The notes: generated from the sequence alone by a model not told the origin. A DNA stretch of 64,000 nt from Halolamina sediminis (GCF_001282785.1 NZ_CVUA01000001.1:2294001-2358000), one strand, 5' to 3'; counted from the stretch's first letter, positions 7,577 to 18,206 are shown. Program-made: numbers and translations.

Positions 7577-9433
7577 ATGTTCGACAAGGTGCTCGTCGCG
7601 AACCGCGGTGAGATCGCGGTCCGAGTCATGCGTGCCTGCGAGGAACTGGGCGTCGACACCGTCGCGGTGTACTCCGAGGCCGACAAACACGGCGGTCACG
7701 TCCGCCACGCCGACGAGGCGTACAACGTCGGTCCCGCCCGCGCGGCCGACTCATACCTCGACCACGAGGCCGTGATCGAGGCCGCGGAGAAAGCCGGCGC
7801 CGACGCGATCCACCCCGGCTACGGGTTCCTCGCGGAGAACGCCGAGTTCGCCGGCAAGGTCGAGGCCCACGACGAGATCACGTGGGTCGGCCCGGCCGCC
7901 GACGCGATGGAGCAACTCGGGGAGAAGACCAAGGCCCGGAAGACGATGCGGGAGGCAGAGGTGCCGATCGTTCCCGGGACGACCGATCCCGCCGAGAGCG
8001 CCGAGGAGGTCAAGGCGTTCGGCGAGGAGCACGGCTACCCCGTCGCGATCAAGGCCGAGGGCGGCGGCGGCGGCCGCGGGATGAAGATCGTCGAAGGCCC
8101 GGAGGAGGCCGAGGACCAGTTCGAGAGCGCCAAACGCGAGGGTGAGGCGTACTTCGACAACGCCAACGTCTACCTCGAACGCTACCTCGAGAACCCCCGG
8201 CACATCGAGGTGCAGATCCTCGCCGACGAGCACGGCAACGTCCGGCACCTCGGCGAGCGTGACTGCTCGCTCCAGCGCCGTCACCAGAAAGTGATCGAGG
8301 AGGGCCCCAGCCCCGCGCTCACCGAGGAGCTCCGCGAGGAGATCGGCGCGGCCGCCCGCCGCGGCGCCGACGCCGCCGGCTACTACAACGCCGGGACGTT
8401 CGAGTTCCTCGTCGAGGAGGAGGACCGCGACGCCGAGGCCGGCGAGCTGCTCGGCCCCGACGCGAACTTCTACTTCCTCGAAGTCAACACCCGGATTCAG
8501 GTCGAGCACACCGTCACGGAGGAACTGACGGGTATCGACATCGTGAAGTGGCAGCTCCGGGTCGCCGCCGGCGAGGAGCTCACCTTCGAGCAAGAGGAGG
8601 TGGATCTCTCGGGCCACGCGATCGAGTTCCGGATCAACGCCGAGCACGCCGACGAGGAGTTCCAGCCCGCAAGCGGCGGCACGCTCGACACGTACGACAC
8701 GCCGGACGGCATCGGCATCCGCGTCGACGACGCGCTCTCGGAGGGCGACGAGCTCGTGACGGATTACGACTCGATGATCGCGAAGCTGATCGTCCACGCG
8801 AGCGACCGCGAGGAGTGCATCGCGCGCTCGAAGCGGGCCTTCGGTGAGTACGACATCGAGGGCGTCGTCACCATCTCGCCGTTCCATCGGCTGATGCTCG
8901 ACGACGAGACGTTCGTCAACGGCACACACACGACGAAGTACCTCGACAACGACCTCGATCACGCCCGGATCGACGAGGCCGTCGACAAGTGGGGTGTCGA
9001 GTCCACCGGCGACGAGGGCGAGGAAAGCGAGACGACCCGGCGCGAGTTCACCGTCGAGGTCAACGGCAAGCGCTTCGACGTCGAACTCGAGGAGGAGGGC
9101 GCGCCCGCGATCCCGACGCCCGAGACGAGCAGCGGCGGGAGTCCTCCCTCCGGCGCCGGCGGAAGCAGTGGCGGCGGCAGCAGCGACGACGGCGGCGAGA
9201 CGCCCGAGGTGCCCGAGGGCGGCGAGTCCGTCGCCGTCGACATGCAGGGGACGGTGCTGTCGGTCGACGTGGAGGTCGGCGACGATGTGGCCCCGGGCGA
9301 CACGGTTGCGGTGCTCGAAGCGATGAAGATGGAGAACGACATCGACGCCGAGCGCGGCGGCACGGTGTCGCAGGTGCTGGTCGAAGAGAGCGAGAGCGTC
9401 GACATGGGCGACGTGCTGGTCGTGCTGGAGTAA
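7577..9433 (+). CDS. pccA: acetyl/propionyl-CoA carboxylase alpha subunit (biotin carboxylase + BCCP)
   Basis: This 618-residue protein has the biotin carboxylase N-terminal domain ([19 protein letters not shown]), an ATP-grasp domain with the Gly-rich loop [12 protein letters not shown], and the biotin carboxylase C-terminal domain. A Ser/Gly linker near residues 515-540 leads to a biotinyl domain with the acceptor Lys584 in EAMKMEND. It carboxylates biotin for transfer to acetyl- or propionyl-CoA by a separate carboxyltransferase, which is not in this window. The gene symbol reflects the haloarchaeal propionyl-CoA carboxylase; accC is the alternative name. Confidence 0.93.
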   Translation: MFDKVLVANRGEIAVRVMRACEELGVDTVAVYSEADKHGGHVRHADEAYNVGPARAADSYLDHEAVIEAAEKAGADAIHPGYGFLAENAEFAGKVEAHDEITWVGPAADAMEQLGEKTKARKTMREAEVPIVPGTTDPAESAEEVKAFGEEHGYPVAIKAEGGGGGRGMKIVEGPEEAEDQFESAKREGEAYFDNANVYLERYLENPRHIEVQILADEHGNVRHLGERDCSLQRRHQKVIEEGPSPALTEELREEIGAAARRGADAAGYYNAGTFEFLVEEEDRDAEAGELLGPDANFYFLEVNTRIQVEHTVTEELTGIDIVKWQLRVAAGEELTFEQEEVDLSGHAIEFRINAEHADEEFQPASGGTLDTYDTPDGIGIRVDDALSEGDELVTDYDSMIAKLIVHASDREECIARSKRAFGEYDIEGVVTISPFHRLMLDDETFVNGTHTTKYLDNDLDHARIDEAVDKWGVESTGDEGEESETTRREFTVEVNGKRFDVELEEEGAPAIPTPETSSGGSPPSGAGGSSGGGSSDDGGETPEVPEGGESVAVDMQGTVLSVDVEVGDDVAPGDTVAVLEAMKMENDIDAERGGTVSQVLVEESESVDMGDVLVVLE

Positions 9434-9584
9434 GTCGGCAGTCTTCGTTTTCGGCGTCTCCGTCCGTCGCTACGGCGGAGGCTCGATCTTTGATGAGTGG
9501 GACAGTAACCGCGACAGTGGCTCGATCGTTGGTAACTGCGACAGCAACAGCATCTCGATTATTGGCAACTGGAACAGCAACCGC

Positions 9585-9918
9585 AACAGCATCTCGACGC
9601 GAGACCACTTGTGACCGCAGGGTGCCGGACACAGGGTCCGGCACAGCCCGGAATCCCCACCCCTCCCCCCGCGAGCGCCACTTTGGCGCTCGCGAGGCGT
9701 CCACCGCCACCGCACCGCGGTGGCTGTCGGCGCGAAGCGCTCGCGCCTCTGTGCGCGAGCCCAGCGCGAGGTCCTCGTGAGTGAAACGAGCGAGGGCACG
9801 AGAGAGCTTTGCTCCCTCGGAGGACGAGTGAGGGCGAAGCCCGAACGAGTCGGCTGGGGAGGTTTGTGGGCTGTGCGGGGCGGTGCGGTCGCAAGTGGTC
9901 TCGCACCGGGATGCTGTT
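9585..9918. mobile_element. miniature inverted-repeat element, copy A (334 bp)
   Basis: The terminal inverted repeats of 35 bases, at 9585-9619 and 9884-9918, differ at only four positions, all transitions; the core word is gagaccacttgygaccgca. No gene is inside. The interior holds strong hairpins, for example 11-base arms at 9670-9680/9684-9694 and 8-base arms at 9622-9629/9637-9644. About 54 bases next to the right end (9848-9901) match 60103-60156 of copy B in the opposite orientation with about two differences. It lacks a transposase, so it would be mobilised in trans if at all. The whole 9434-10061 spacer contains nothing else recognisable. Confidence 0.75.
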
Positions 9919-10061
9919 GCTGTTCGCGGTCGAAACACCGAACTCCCCAGTATCGTCTACAGTCGCAGTTCACGACGCCAACCCATCGATCGCCCCAAAG
10001 CGAACACGACCCACAACAGAACCCCCCGAAAACCGCCCCTAAACGAACTAAGCGTACCCGA

Positions 10062-10508
10062 CTACTCAGAGGGCGCCAGCTCCACCTGCGTCAGGTCCCG
10101 ATCCAGCTGACACGTCTCGTGTGGCGGCTCCCCCTCGACTTCCTGGATCTGGTGCTCCTCGCCGAACTCCGCCCCCAGCGGGACACACAACGGGTGCGAG
10201 GGGCACTCCGAGTGCGAACACTCGCCCGCGAGTTTGGCTTTACTCCCGGAGTAGGCGGACTTCGAGGGGACGTTCGCGGGGACCGACGTGGGCTCGACTT
10301 CGACCGCTCGAACTCCCTCGTCGTGGACCGCGCAGTCGAGCACCTGCGTGTTCTCCCGCACGTCGACGACCTCGTAGCGGGTCCCTTCCTCCACGTTGAG
10401 ACACTGACTCCGGTAGGGACAGCCTTCACAACCCGAGGCCTCCCCCTGATAGACGAACTCCTGGCCCGGCTCGGCGAGCCGGGCGCCGACGAGCGTAACG
10501 GTGGTCAT
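10062..10508 (-). CDS. UPF0179 family Cys-rich protein
   Basis: The 148 residues start MTTVTLVGARLAEPGQEFVY and match the archaeal UPF0179 family. Cysteines occur in two groups: CEGCPYRSQC near residues 27-36, and C-SHSEC-PSHPLC around residues 96-108, with one further Cys at DCAVHD and one near QLD. The pattern suggests a bound metal or iron-sulfur cluster, but the function is not known. It is a single gene convergent with the spacer holding miniature element A; the next gene on the same strand is 45 bases away. Confidence 0.88.
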   Translation of the reverse strand: MTTVTLVGARLAEPGQEFVYQGEASGCEGCPYRSQCLNVEEGTRYEVVDVRENTQVLDCAVHDEGVRAVEVEPTSVPANVPSKSAYSGSKAKLAGECSHSECPSHPLCVPLGAEFGEEHQIQEVEGEPPHETCQLDRDLTQVELAPSE

Positions 10509-10553
10509 GGACGAACGTAGCTCCGCGGCGGGGTTAAGGCTCTCGCCCCGGTT

Positions 10554-10940
10554 TCAGTCAGCCCGGCCGGTCCGCTCGTCCAGTTCCGCGAGGTACGCCT
10601 CCCGGGGCTGCTGGTACGCCGCGCGGTAGTCGATCTCGCCGTTCGCGAACCGATCGGCCACGTCGACCGCGGCGTCGACGGCCGTCGACCGACTGTCCCG
10701 CGTCTCGTTCGTCAACTCGATCTCCGGCTCCGCGAACAGCGTCGCGTGCCACTCCTCGGTGGCGTACTGGCCCGCGCCGGGGCGGTCCGCCCGCGAGCCG
10801 TTCGTGACGTAGATCGTCGGGAGACACGGCGCCGGGAACTCCTCGGCGTCGAACACGTCCGGGCGGTAGGCGAGGATGATCCGACCGTCCCGCTGCTCGT
10901 TCCACACCGTCCAGGACTCCGGGAGGTCGTCGAGACCCAT
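10554..10940 (-). CDS. haloarchaeal conserved protein, DUF5820-type
   Basis: This 128-residue acidic protein starts MGLDDLPESWTVWNEQRDGR and contains FPAPCLPTIYVTNGSR. I recognise it as the haloarchaeal DUF5820 family. No motif or membrane segment indicates a role. The ATG at 10938-10940 is chosen because the open frame continues upstream only as the antisense of the photolyase gene, which is divergent with 102 bases between starts. A shared promoter with the photolyase is therefore possible. Confidence 0.82.
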   Translation of the reverse strand: MGLDDLPESWTVWNEQRDGRIILAYRPDVFDAEEFPAPCLPTIYVTNGSRADRPGAGQYATEEWHATLFAEPEIELTNETRDSRSTAVDAAVDVADRFANGEIDYRAAYQQPREAYLAELDERTGRAD

Positions 10941-11042
10941 ACCCGGACTGGGCGGTGGAGGTGGATAGACCTCTCGCTCCGGGGACCCTCCCACGCGGCC
11001 CGCTACCCGAACTGCAAAACGGCGGCCGGCCCCAGAGCCAGC

Positions 11043-12518
11043 ATGGAGACCGCCCTCTGGTGGGTCCGCAACGACGCCCGCCTGCACGACAACGCCGCCC
11101 TCGTCGCCGCCGCCGAGGCCGAGGAGTTGCTTCCGGTGTACGTGGTCGATCCACGGCAGTACGGCGAGCAGCCGTACGGCGGCCGGGACTCCTTCGACTT
11201 CGAGAAAACCGGGGCGTACCGTGCACGCTTCCAGCGGGAGACCGTGGCCGACCTGCGAGCGGCACTCGACGCCGAAGGGTCGGGGCTGCTCGTCCGCGAG
11301 GGCCGGCCGGACGACGTGCTCGCGGAACTGGCCGCGGCCGTCGACGCCGACGCCGTCCACTACCAAGCGCTCCCCGCACCCGAGGAGCGTGAGGCCGCCC
11401 GCGCCGTCGTGAGCACGCTCGGGGACGCCGAGGTTCGGACCGAGGGCCACTGGACGTCCACGCTGCATCACGTCGCCGATCTGCCCGACGGCATCCAGGG
11501 GATCGACGACACGTTCACGCCGTTCCGGCAGTCCGTCGAGAACGACAGTCGCGTTCGGGAGCCGCTTCCCGAGCCGTCGCTCCCGCCGCCGCCGGATCTC
11601 GCTCGGCTCGACGGCGGCCGCGGCGCGGTCCCGACCCCCGAGGAGCTCGGCCTCGAACAGCCCGAATACGACGATCGGGGCGTACTGGCGTTCGAGGGCG
11701 GGGAGACCGCAGGACTGGATCGACTCGAAGCGTACGTCTGGGAGGACGACGACCTCCGGGAGTACAAACGGACCAGAAACGGGCTGCTCGGGGCCGACTA
11801 CTCCTCGAAGCTCTCGCCGTGGCTCGCGGCCGGCTGTCTCTCCCCGCGGTACGTGAAGCGGGACGTGGACCGCTACGAGGCCGAGCGGGTCGCGAACGAC
11901 TCGACGTACTGGCTCCTGTTCGAACTCCGCTGGCGTGACTTCATGGCGTTTCAGACCGCCAAACACGGCGGGCAGTTCTTCGCCCGCGACGGGATCAGAC
12001 AGCGCGAGGATATCGACTGGGCCGACCCCGGGACCGATCCGACGGCCCGCGAGCAGTTCGAACGCTGGAAACGCGGCGAGACGGGGATTCCGTTCGTCGA
12101 CGCCAACGTGCGAGAACTGAACCAGACCGGCTTCATGAGCAACCGCGGCCGGCAGAACGTCGCCTCCTTCCTCGCGAACAGCCTGCGGATCGACTGGCGC
12201 CGGGGCGCGGCCTACTTCGAGCGCCAGCTCGTCGACTACGACCCCGGCTCGAACTACGGGAACTGGGCGTACGTCGCCGGCGTGGGTAACGACAGCCGGA
12301 ACAGCTACTTCGACGTGGTGAAGCAGGCCCGAAACTACGACGAGGACGGCGAGTACGTCCGCCACTGGCTCCCCGAACTCCGGGGGGTCCCGCCCGCGTA
12401 CGTCCACGAGCCGTGGGAGATGGATCAAAAGGAGCAGGCGGCCTACGGCGTGGTGCTGGGCGAGGACTACCCCGAACCGATGGTCGACCTAGAAGCGAGC
12501 TACGAGGAGTTCCGTTAG
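11043..12518 (+). CDS. cryptochrome/photolyase, DASH type
   Basis: The 491 residues have the N-terminal photolyase domain (ALWWVRNDARLHDNAALVAA) and the FAD-binding helical domain. DASH features are YKRTRNGLLGADYSSKLSPW, WLAAGCLSPR, NVRELNQTGFMSNRGRQ and the VGNDSR block. DASH proteins repair UV dimers in single-stranded or looped DNA and may also signal light. The last four bases overlap the convergent membrane-protein gene. Whether the MTHF antenna site is intact cannot be told by eye. Confidence 0.93.
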   Translation: METALWWVRNDARLHDNAALVAAAEAEELLPVYVVDPRQYGEQPYGGRDSFDFEKTGAYRARFQRETVADLRAALDAEGSGLLVREGRPDDVLAELAAAVDADAVHYQALPAPEEREAARAVVSTLGDAEVRTEGHWTSTLHHVADLPDGIQGIDDTFTPFRQSVENDSRVREPLPEPSLPPPPDLARLDGGRGAVPTPEELGLEQPEYDDRGVLAFEGGETAGLDRLEAYVWEDDDLREYKRTRNGLLGADYSSKLSPWLAAGCLSPRYVKRDVDRYEAERVANDSTYWLLFELRWRDFMAFQTAKHGGQFFARDGIRQREDIDWADPGTDPTAREQFERWKRGETGIPFVDANVRELNQTGFMSNRGRQNVASFLANSLRIDWRRGAAYFERQLVDYDPGSNYGNWAYVAGVGNDSRNSYFDVVKQARNYDEDGEYVRHWLPELRGVPPAYVHEPWEMDQKEQAAYGVVLGEDYPEPMVDLEASYEEFR

Positions 12519-12874
12519 AGGGGCCCAGCGCCTCGGATGCACGACGCGAGGGTGAGCGCGACAGCCAGGGCACCGACTCGGAGAACGGCCGACACCGGCG
12601 ACTGGCTGGAGACGCCGTACCAGCAGAGCCCCAGCGGGATCGAGGCGGCGCCGAACGCGATCGGATCCGGGAGCGAGGGGTTCCACCCCAGCAGGACGGC
12701 GAACAGGACGAGGCCGAGGAGGGCGGCACCGAGCCGGTGCGGAGATGGTGTGTCCACGTCGACGACGGCATCCGCCGGCGAGAAAGGGATACTGACCGTC
12801 GGGGGCGACTCGAGCAGGCCGGCGGCGACGACGTACGGCGCCATCGGCCCCGGAGGGAGCCGCCGAGCGGTCAC
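12515..12874 (-). CDS. hypothetical multi-helix membrane protein
   Basis: This 119-residue protein has three or so hydrophobic stretches: residues 47-63 (LGAALLGLVLFAVLLGW), 70-86 and 95-110. No family is recognised. Its stop overlaps the end of the cryptochrome gene by four bases in convergent orientation. It lies just downstream of the tRNA-Glu gene on the same strand. Codon use and the coherent hydrophobic pattern support a real gene, but there is no functional clue. Confidence 0.6.
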   Translation of the reverse strand: MTARRLPPGPMAPYVVAAGLLESPPTVSIPFSPADAVVDVDTPSPHRLGAALLGLVLFAVLLGWNPSLPDPIAFGAASIPLGLCWYGVSSQSPVSAVLRVGALAVALTLASCIRGAGPL

Positions 12875-12899
12875 TAGCCGAGACTGTACGTCGGAGAAA

Positions 12900-13007
12900 T
12901 GCTCGGTCGGGGATTTGAACCCCGGTCATCGGCTTTCTTCCTAAACGGGCAAGGCCCGAATTTTAGTCGAAAGGCCGAAATGATTGGCCGGACTACACCA
13001 ACCGAGC
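12900..13007 (-). tRNA. tRNA-Glu (UUC) with a 33-base intron
   Basis: The acceptor stem GCTCGGT/ACCGAGC, the D arm GTGTAGTCCGGCC and the TPC arm GGGGTTCAAATCCCC are intact, with discriminator A at 12900. The anticodon stem TCGGC/GCCGA holds the loop C-T-TTC-G-A, giving anticodon UUC at 12971-12969. An intron of about 33 bases (12967-12935) follows position 37, the usual archaeal site. It forms CTAAA/TTTAG and CGGGC/GCCCG helices compatible with a bulge-helix-bulge for the splicing endonuclease. The mature length would be 75 bases. The intron ends could shift by a base or two. Confidence 0.9.
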
Positions 13008-13033
13008 GTGTCTGAACATCGCCGAGGCTGAGG

Positions 13034-13039
13034 TATAAA
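13034..13039 (-). promoter_or_regulatory. TATA box of the tRNA-Glu gene
   Basis: On the minus strand the sequence reads ATTTATACC, centred about 29 bases ahead of the first tRNA base at 13007. This is the expected distance for an archaeal box A and stands out in GC-rich DNA. It gives the tRNA its own promoter, independent of the endonuclease remnant upstream. Confidence 0.7.
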
Positions 13040-13055
13040 TCTGTCTTTTCGTCGT

Positions 13056-13732
13056 TCACTCCGGCGGTTCCAGCGACGAGTCGAACACTATCTCACCTCG
13101 CTCGGCTTTCCGGTGGCACGGGCGACAGAGGAGAACGAGGTTCCCGAGTTCGTGTGCCTTCTCGGTCGGGGTCTTGTCGGCCTGCTCGAACAGCCGAAAC
13201 GGAAGACGTGGTGGACGTCGAGTCGACGCTCGTTCCCCTCACGGCCGCAGTGTTGGCAAACGACGTCACGTTCCCGGACACACTCGCGCGCTTTCCCCCA
13301 GCCAACCCCGTAGCTGTCGGAGACTCCACCTTTCCACTGCGGGTTCTGCGCTCCAGATCTCGCCGCCGACATCCGTTCGCGAATCTCGTCGGACCGTTCC
13401 AGCCCCGAGAGTGACTCGGAAATCTTCTCTCGGGTTTCCGCAGGGATCTCCGATCCCTGCTTCGCCTCACGGAACCGCTCGATCGTCTCCGCGGAGAACT
13501 CTCTGCCCGCCATCGTCTCCGAGATCTTCACTCTGGTTGCTTCATCCCGTTCACTCCCGTACTGCGGGTGGTTCTCCCCGGCCAGTTCCCGCGTCTCGAC
13601 GCCTCGTTTCTGCATCCATGTGCGGATACACCGCGGCGAGACACCGCACTGTTCGGCGATTTCGGCCTACGTCCACCTCTCGTTCCAGTACTTCACCTCG
13701 AGCCACCAGCCGCTCCGGTACCGTCGAATCAC
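13056..13732 (-). pseudogene. broken HNH homing endonuclease with NUMOD3-type repeats
   Basis: Reading from a GTG at 13732, an N-terminal HTH segment gives WWLEVKYWNERWT, then an in-frame TAG, then AEIAEQCGVSPRCIRTWMQKRG. NUMOD3-like units follow (KISETMAGREFSAETIERF and KISESLSGLERSDEIRERM). Next comes an HNH domain with CQHCGREGNERRLDVHHVFR. A one-base frameshift right after this moves the end (LFEQADKTP, LVLLCRPCHRKAE) into another frame. The intact form would be a DNA-cutting homing enzyme of about 225 residues. At least two disabling changes mean it is inactive. It sits just upstream of the intron-bearing tRNA-Glu gene. Confidence 0.85.
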
Positions 13733-13769
13733 GCAAAAAGTGCCGCCCGATCGCGGAAGAAATCTCGGC

Positions 13770-15746
13770 CTACTTCCCTTCGAACTCCGGCTCCTCGTCG
13801 CCCATGAACGCCGTGACCCCCTCCATCAGGTCGTCGGTGTTCATCAGGTGGCCGAACGCCTGACTCTCGACTTCGAGCCCGGCGTCGGTGTCGTCGCGGC
13901 CGGCGAGCATCGCGCGCTTGGTGTAACGCTGGGCGATCGGCGGGCCGGCCGCGAGGTCGCGAGCAAGCTCCCAGCCACGGTCGAGCAGTTCGCTGTCCTC
14001 GGTGAGCTCGTTGATGAAGCCGTACTCCTCGAGCTCCGCGGCGTCGTAGCGGTCGGCGGTGAAGATGATCTCCTTCGCACGGCCCTCGCCGACGATGTGG
14101 CGCAGGCGCTGGGTGCCGCCCCAGCCCGGCAGCAGGCCGAGGTTGTGCTCGGGCTGGCCGAGTTCCGAGCGCCGGCTGGCGACGCGGAGGTCGGCACAGG
14201 TCGCGAGCTCCATCCCGCCGCCGAGGCAGTAGCCGTCGATGGCGGCGACGACCGGCGCGTCGAGCGATTCGAGCTTGCCGAACGTCTCCTGCCCGAGCTT
14301 GGAGAGTTCGACCGCGTGCAGCGGGTCGCCGCCGCCGGCGGCCATCGACTGCACGTCCGCACCCGCCGAGAACGCGCGGTCGCCCTCGCCGGTGAGCAGC
14401 ACCGAGCGCACGTCCTCGTGGGCGTCGAGCTCGTCGATCGCGGTGTCGAGCTCGTGGAGCAGCTCCTCGCTGATCGTGTTCATCCGGTGGGGTCGGGCGA
14501 TCTCGATGTGGCCGACGTAGCCGTCGACGGAGACGTTCAGCACCTCGTACTCCGTCTCGCCGTCGCCGTCGCTCGCGGCACCGTGGAACCCCGCGCCCGA
14601 GTCAGCGAGTTCGCGCAGCGAGTCCTCCGCCTCGTATCGGGGTTCGTCGGTCGCCTCGTACAGTTCGTCGAGCGTCTCGACGAGGGCGTCGATTCCGTAG
14701 TCGTCGGCCATCTTCGCCGGACCGTCGGGGAAGCCGGCGCCGAGCTTGACCGCCTCGTCGATCGCCTCGGGGTCGGCGACGTCCTCGGCGACGAGGCCCG
14801 CGACCTCGTTGGCCATCACGGCGAGCAGGCGCTCCTGGAGATCCTCGCGGCCGGCGTCAGTCGGGATCTGGGCGCCGTCGCCGTCCTCGTAGTCGTAGAA
14901 GCCGCGGCCGGTCTTCTTCCCGAGCTCCTCCGCCTCGACCTTCTCGGCGAGCAGCGGGCAGGGCCGGTAGGCGTCGCCGAGCTCTTGGTACATGTACTCC
15001 AGTACGTGGTAGCCGACATCGATACCGACCTGATCGGCGAGCTCGAACGAGCCCATCGGGAGGCCGAGGTCGTACTTCGTGGTGGAGTCGACCTCCTCGA
15101 TCGTTGCGTCGTCGGCCTCGACGATCCACGCCGCCTCGTTCATCAGCGGCACGAGCACGCGGTTGACGATGAACCCCGGCGAGTCCTTTCGGACACGGAC
15201 GGCCGTCTTGCCCATCGATTCAGCGAGGGACTCGATCGTGTCGAGCGTCTCGTCGGCGGTGTGGGCGCCGGAGATGACTTCGACCAACTGCATCCGCACG
15301 GGCGGGTTGAAGAAGTGCATCCCGCAGAACTGCTCGGGTCGGTCGCTGACCTCCGAGAGCTCCGTCACCGAGAGGCTGGAGGTGTTGGTCGCGAAGATCG
15401 TCTCCGGCGGCGCGTGGTCGGCCACCTCGCGGTACACCTCCTTTTTGATGTCCATCTTCTCGGGGACGGCCTCGATCACCACGTCGGCGTCGCCGACCGC
15501 GGCGTCGAGGTCGACGACCGGCGTGACCCGATCGAGCGCGCCGTCGGCGTCGGCCTGGCTGATCTGGTCTTTCTCGGCCAGCTTCTCGAGGCTCCACTCG
15601 ATCTGCTCGTAGCCGTTCTGGACGAACTCCTCGTTGATGTCCCGCATCGTCACGTCGTAGCCGGCCAATGCGGCCACCTCGGCGATGCCGTGGCCCATGT
15701 TGCCCGCACCGAGTACCGCGATCCGGTCGATATCGTCGAGATCCAT
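13770..15746 (-). CDS. 3-hydroxyacyl-CoA dehydrogenase / enoyl-CoA hydratase fusion
   Basis: This 658-residue bifunctional enzyme has an NAD-binding domain at the start (RIAVLGAGNMGHGIAEVAAL). The dehydrogenase C-terminal part includes MHFFNPPVRMQLVEVI and GFIVNRVLVPLMNEA. From about residue 405 a crotonase domain follows (AFSAGADVQSM, IDGYCLGGGMELA). The order dehydrogenase-hydratase is the reverse of bacterial FadB and typical of archaea. It carries out two steps of fatty acid beta-oxidation or the CoA-linked steps of hydroxybutyrate pathways. The ATG at 15744-15746 gives the usual short leader before the Rossmann fold. Confidence 0.93.
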   Translation of the reverse strand: MDLDDIDRIAVLGAGNMGHGIAEVAALAGYDVTMRDINEEFVQNGYEQIEWSLEKLAEKDQISQADADGALDRVTPVVDLDAAVGDADVVIEAVPEKMDIKKEVYREVADHAPPETIFATNTSSLSVTELSEVSDRPEQFCGMHFFNPPVRMQLVEVISGAHTADETLDTIESLAESMGKTAVRVRKDSPGFIVNRVLVPLMNEAAWIVEADDATIEEVDSTTKYDLGLPMGSFELADQVGIDVGYHVLEYMYQELGDAYRPCPLLAEKVEAEELGKKTGRGFYDYEDGDGAQIPTDAGREDLQERLLAVMANEVAGLVAEDVADPEAIDEAVKLGAGFPDGPAKMADDYGIDALVETLDELYEATDEPRYEAEDSLRELADSGAGFHGAASDGDGETEYEVLNVSVDGYVGHIEIARPHRMNTISEELLHELDTAIDELDAHEDVRSVLLTGEGDRAFSAGADVQSMAAGGGDPLHAVELSKLGQETFGKLESLDAPVVAAIDGYCLGGGMELATCADLRVASRRSELGQPEHNLGLLPGWGGTQRLRHIVGEGRAKEIIFTADRYDAAELEEYGFINELTEDSELLDRGWELARDLAAGPPIAQRYTKRAMLAGRDDTDAGLEVESQAFGHLMNTDDLMEGVTAFMGDEEPEFEGK

Positions 15747-15888
15747 GCGCGAGTAGTCGGCCGGACGGCGGTTGAACGTTTCCCTCTCCCGTATCAGCAA
15801 CGGGCTCGGAGTTGCTCCGCGTGGATCGGCGGGACGTGGCGGCCGCAGCCGACACCTCTTACCCCTCGGCGACCCGAGAGGGAAGCGA

Positions 15889-16371
15889 ATGGAGATCGAG
15901 CCGGCGACGATGGACGACGCCGACCGAATCGCGGAGCTGTGGGTGGATCTCGCGCGCGACCAGCGCGCACACGACTCGCACCTACTGGCGGCGCCCAACC
16001 GCGAGTCGGTCCGCGAGGGGCTGGCCCGGGCGATCGTCACCGAGGGAGTGCTGGTCGCCCGCACCGCCGACGGGGACCTCGCGGGGTTCGTCGAGTTCGC
16101 CCCCGAGACCGGCGGCTTCCGGCAGGACGTCGACCGCGGCGTGATCGAGAACATCTACGTACGGCCGAGCCACCGCAGCGCCGGCGTCGGCGGCGACCTG
16201 CTCGACGCCGCCGAGCGCCGCCTGCTCGACGCCGGCGTCGATCGGATCTCGCTGGAGGTGCTCGCCGACAACGAGGCCGCCCGGCAGTTCTACGCGCGCC
16301 ACGGCTACGACACCCACCGCGTGGAGATGGAGAAGGCACCCGAAAACGACACGCACTCAAAGGAGGACTGA
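15889..16371 (+). CDS. GNAT family N-acetyltransferase
   Basis: The 160 residues start MEIEPATMDDADRIAELWVDL. They show the acetyl-CoA binding motif A (VIENIYVRPSHRSAGVGGDL) and the motif B region EVLADNEAARQFYARHGY. The substrate is unknown. It is divergent from the beta-oxidation fusion gene with 142 bases between starts, and the ATG at 15889 matches the usual family start. The gene ends 14 bases before the tRNA-Thr gene. Confidence 0.9.
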   Translation: MEIEPATMDDADRIAELWVDLARDQRAHDSHLLAAPNRESVREGLARAIVTEGVLVARTADGDLAGFVEFAPETGGFRQDVDRGVIENIYVRPSHRSAGVGGDLLDAAERRLLDAGVDRISLEVLADNEAARQFYARHGYDTHRVEMEKAPENDTHSKED

Positions 16372-16385
16372 GTAGCGTCGACTGC

Positions 16386-16459
16386 GCCTGGAGAGCATGG
16401 GTGGTTCATGCACTCGACTTGTAATCGAGACTTCCCGGGTTCGACTCCCGGTCCAGGCT
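16386..16459 (+). tRNA. tRNA-Thr (UGU)
   Basis: A 74-base cloverleaf: acceptor GCCTGGA/TCCAGGC, anticodon stem CTCGA/TCGAG with loop CTTGTAA (anticodon UGU), TPC arm CCGGGTTCGACTCCCGG and discriminator T, which is usual for archaeal tRNA-Thr. There is no intron and CCA is not encoded. The following bases are a repeat shared with tRNA-Leu. Confidence 0.95.
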
Positions 16460-16491
16460 TTCGTCTCCGAACGACAGTGAGGAGCGAAAGC
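16457..16491 (+). repeat. tRNA 3'-trailer hairpin, copy 1
   Basis: A 27-base sequence at 16461-16487 is identical to 63311-63337 behind tRNA-Leu. Together with the last tRNA bases it forms a stem: GCTTTCG (16457-16463) pairs with CGAAAGC (16485-16491), and CTCC pairs with GGAG inside, with one bulged T and a 12-base loop. At the Leu locus the outer pairs are entirely different but still complementary. It may be a processing or termination structure, or a mobile hairpin; which one is not known. Confidence 0.8.
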
Positions 16492-16610
16492 TCCCAGTGG
16501 CCCCACTCATGGCGGGCACCCCGTTGGATATCTGCACCGACTCGGGTGGCCGCTGGTGCTCGCCCGCCGCCGGCGGAACCCATTTTTGCGACCAGCGAGA
16601 ATGCCCGTCG

Positions 16611-16835
16611 ATGCCGTTCGAAGCGTGGCGGCCGCTGACAGCCGGGTTGTTCCTCCTCCTCTCAGGGGGAGTCCACGTCGTCGCCCCCTACCAGGCCGCA
16701 CGGAAGGCCGCGATGGAGGAGGGTCACGAGGGCGACGTGGCCGACGAGTGGGAGATCGACGCGACACAGATCGTCGGCGGGGTCACCGCGTTCGTGGGGC
16801 TGGCGATCCTCGTCCGTGCGTTCTGGCCGTTTTAA
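16611..16835 (+). CDS. small haloarchaeal membrane protein
   Basis: The 74 residues start MPFEAWRPLTAGLFLLLSGG. Two hydrophobic helices (about 8-25 and 53-70) flank an acidic, charged middle (AMEEGHEGDVADEWEID). No known family name comes to mind, although the balanced layout looks conserved. The start at 16611 is chosen over upstream readings that run through the tRNA trailer. The FNT channel gene follows 46 bases later on the same strand. Confidence 0.7.
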   Translation: MPFEAWRPLTAGLFLLLSGGVHVVAPYQAARKAAMEEGHEGDVADEWEIDATQIVGGVTAFVGLAILVRAFWPF

Positions 16836-16881
16836 CTCCAAACCCACAGGAGTTAGGTTTCCCCGTTCGTAGCCACCCGCA

Positions 16882-18206
<1,325 letters not shown>

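Noticed and set aside
7751..8962. 403-codon minus-strand frame opposite the biotin carboxylase gene
   Set aside because: Antisense of a strongly conserved gene, without a start context or family motif.
13620..16424. 934-codon plus-strand frame opposite the beta-oxidation fusion
   Set aside because: It mirrors the real minus-strand gene and then runs through the acetyltransferase region in another frame.
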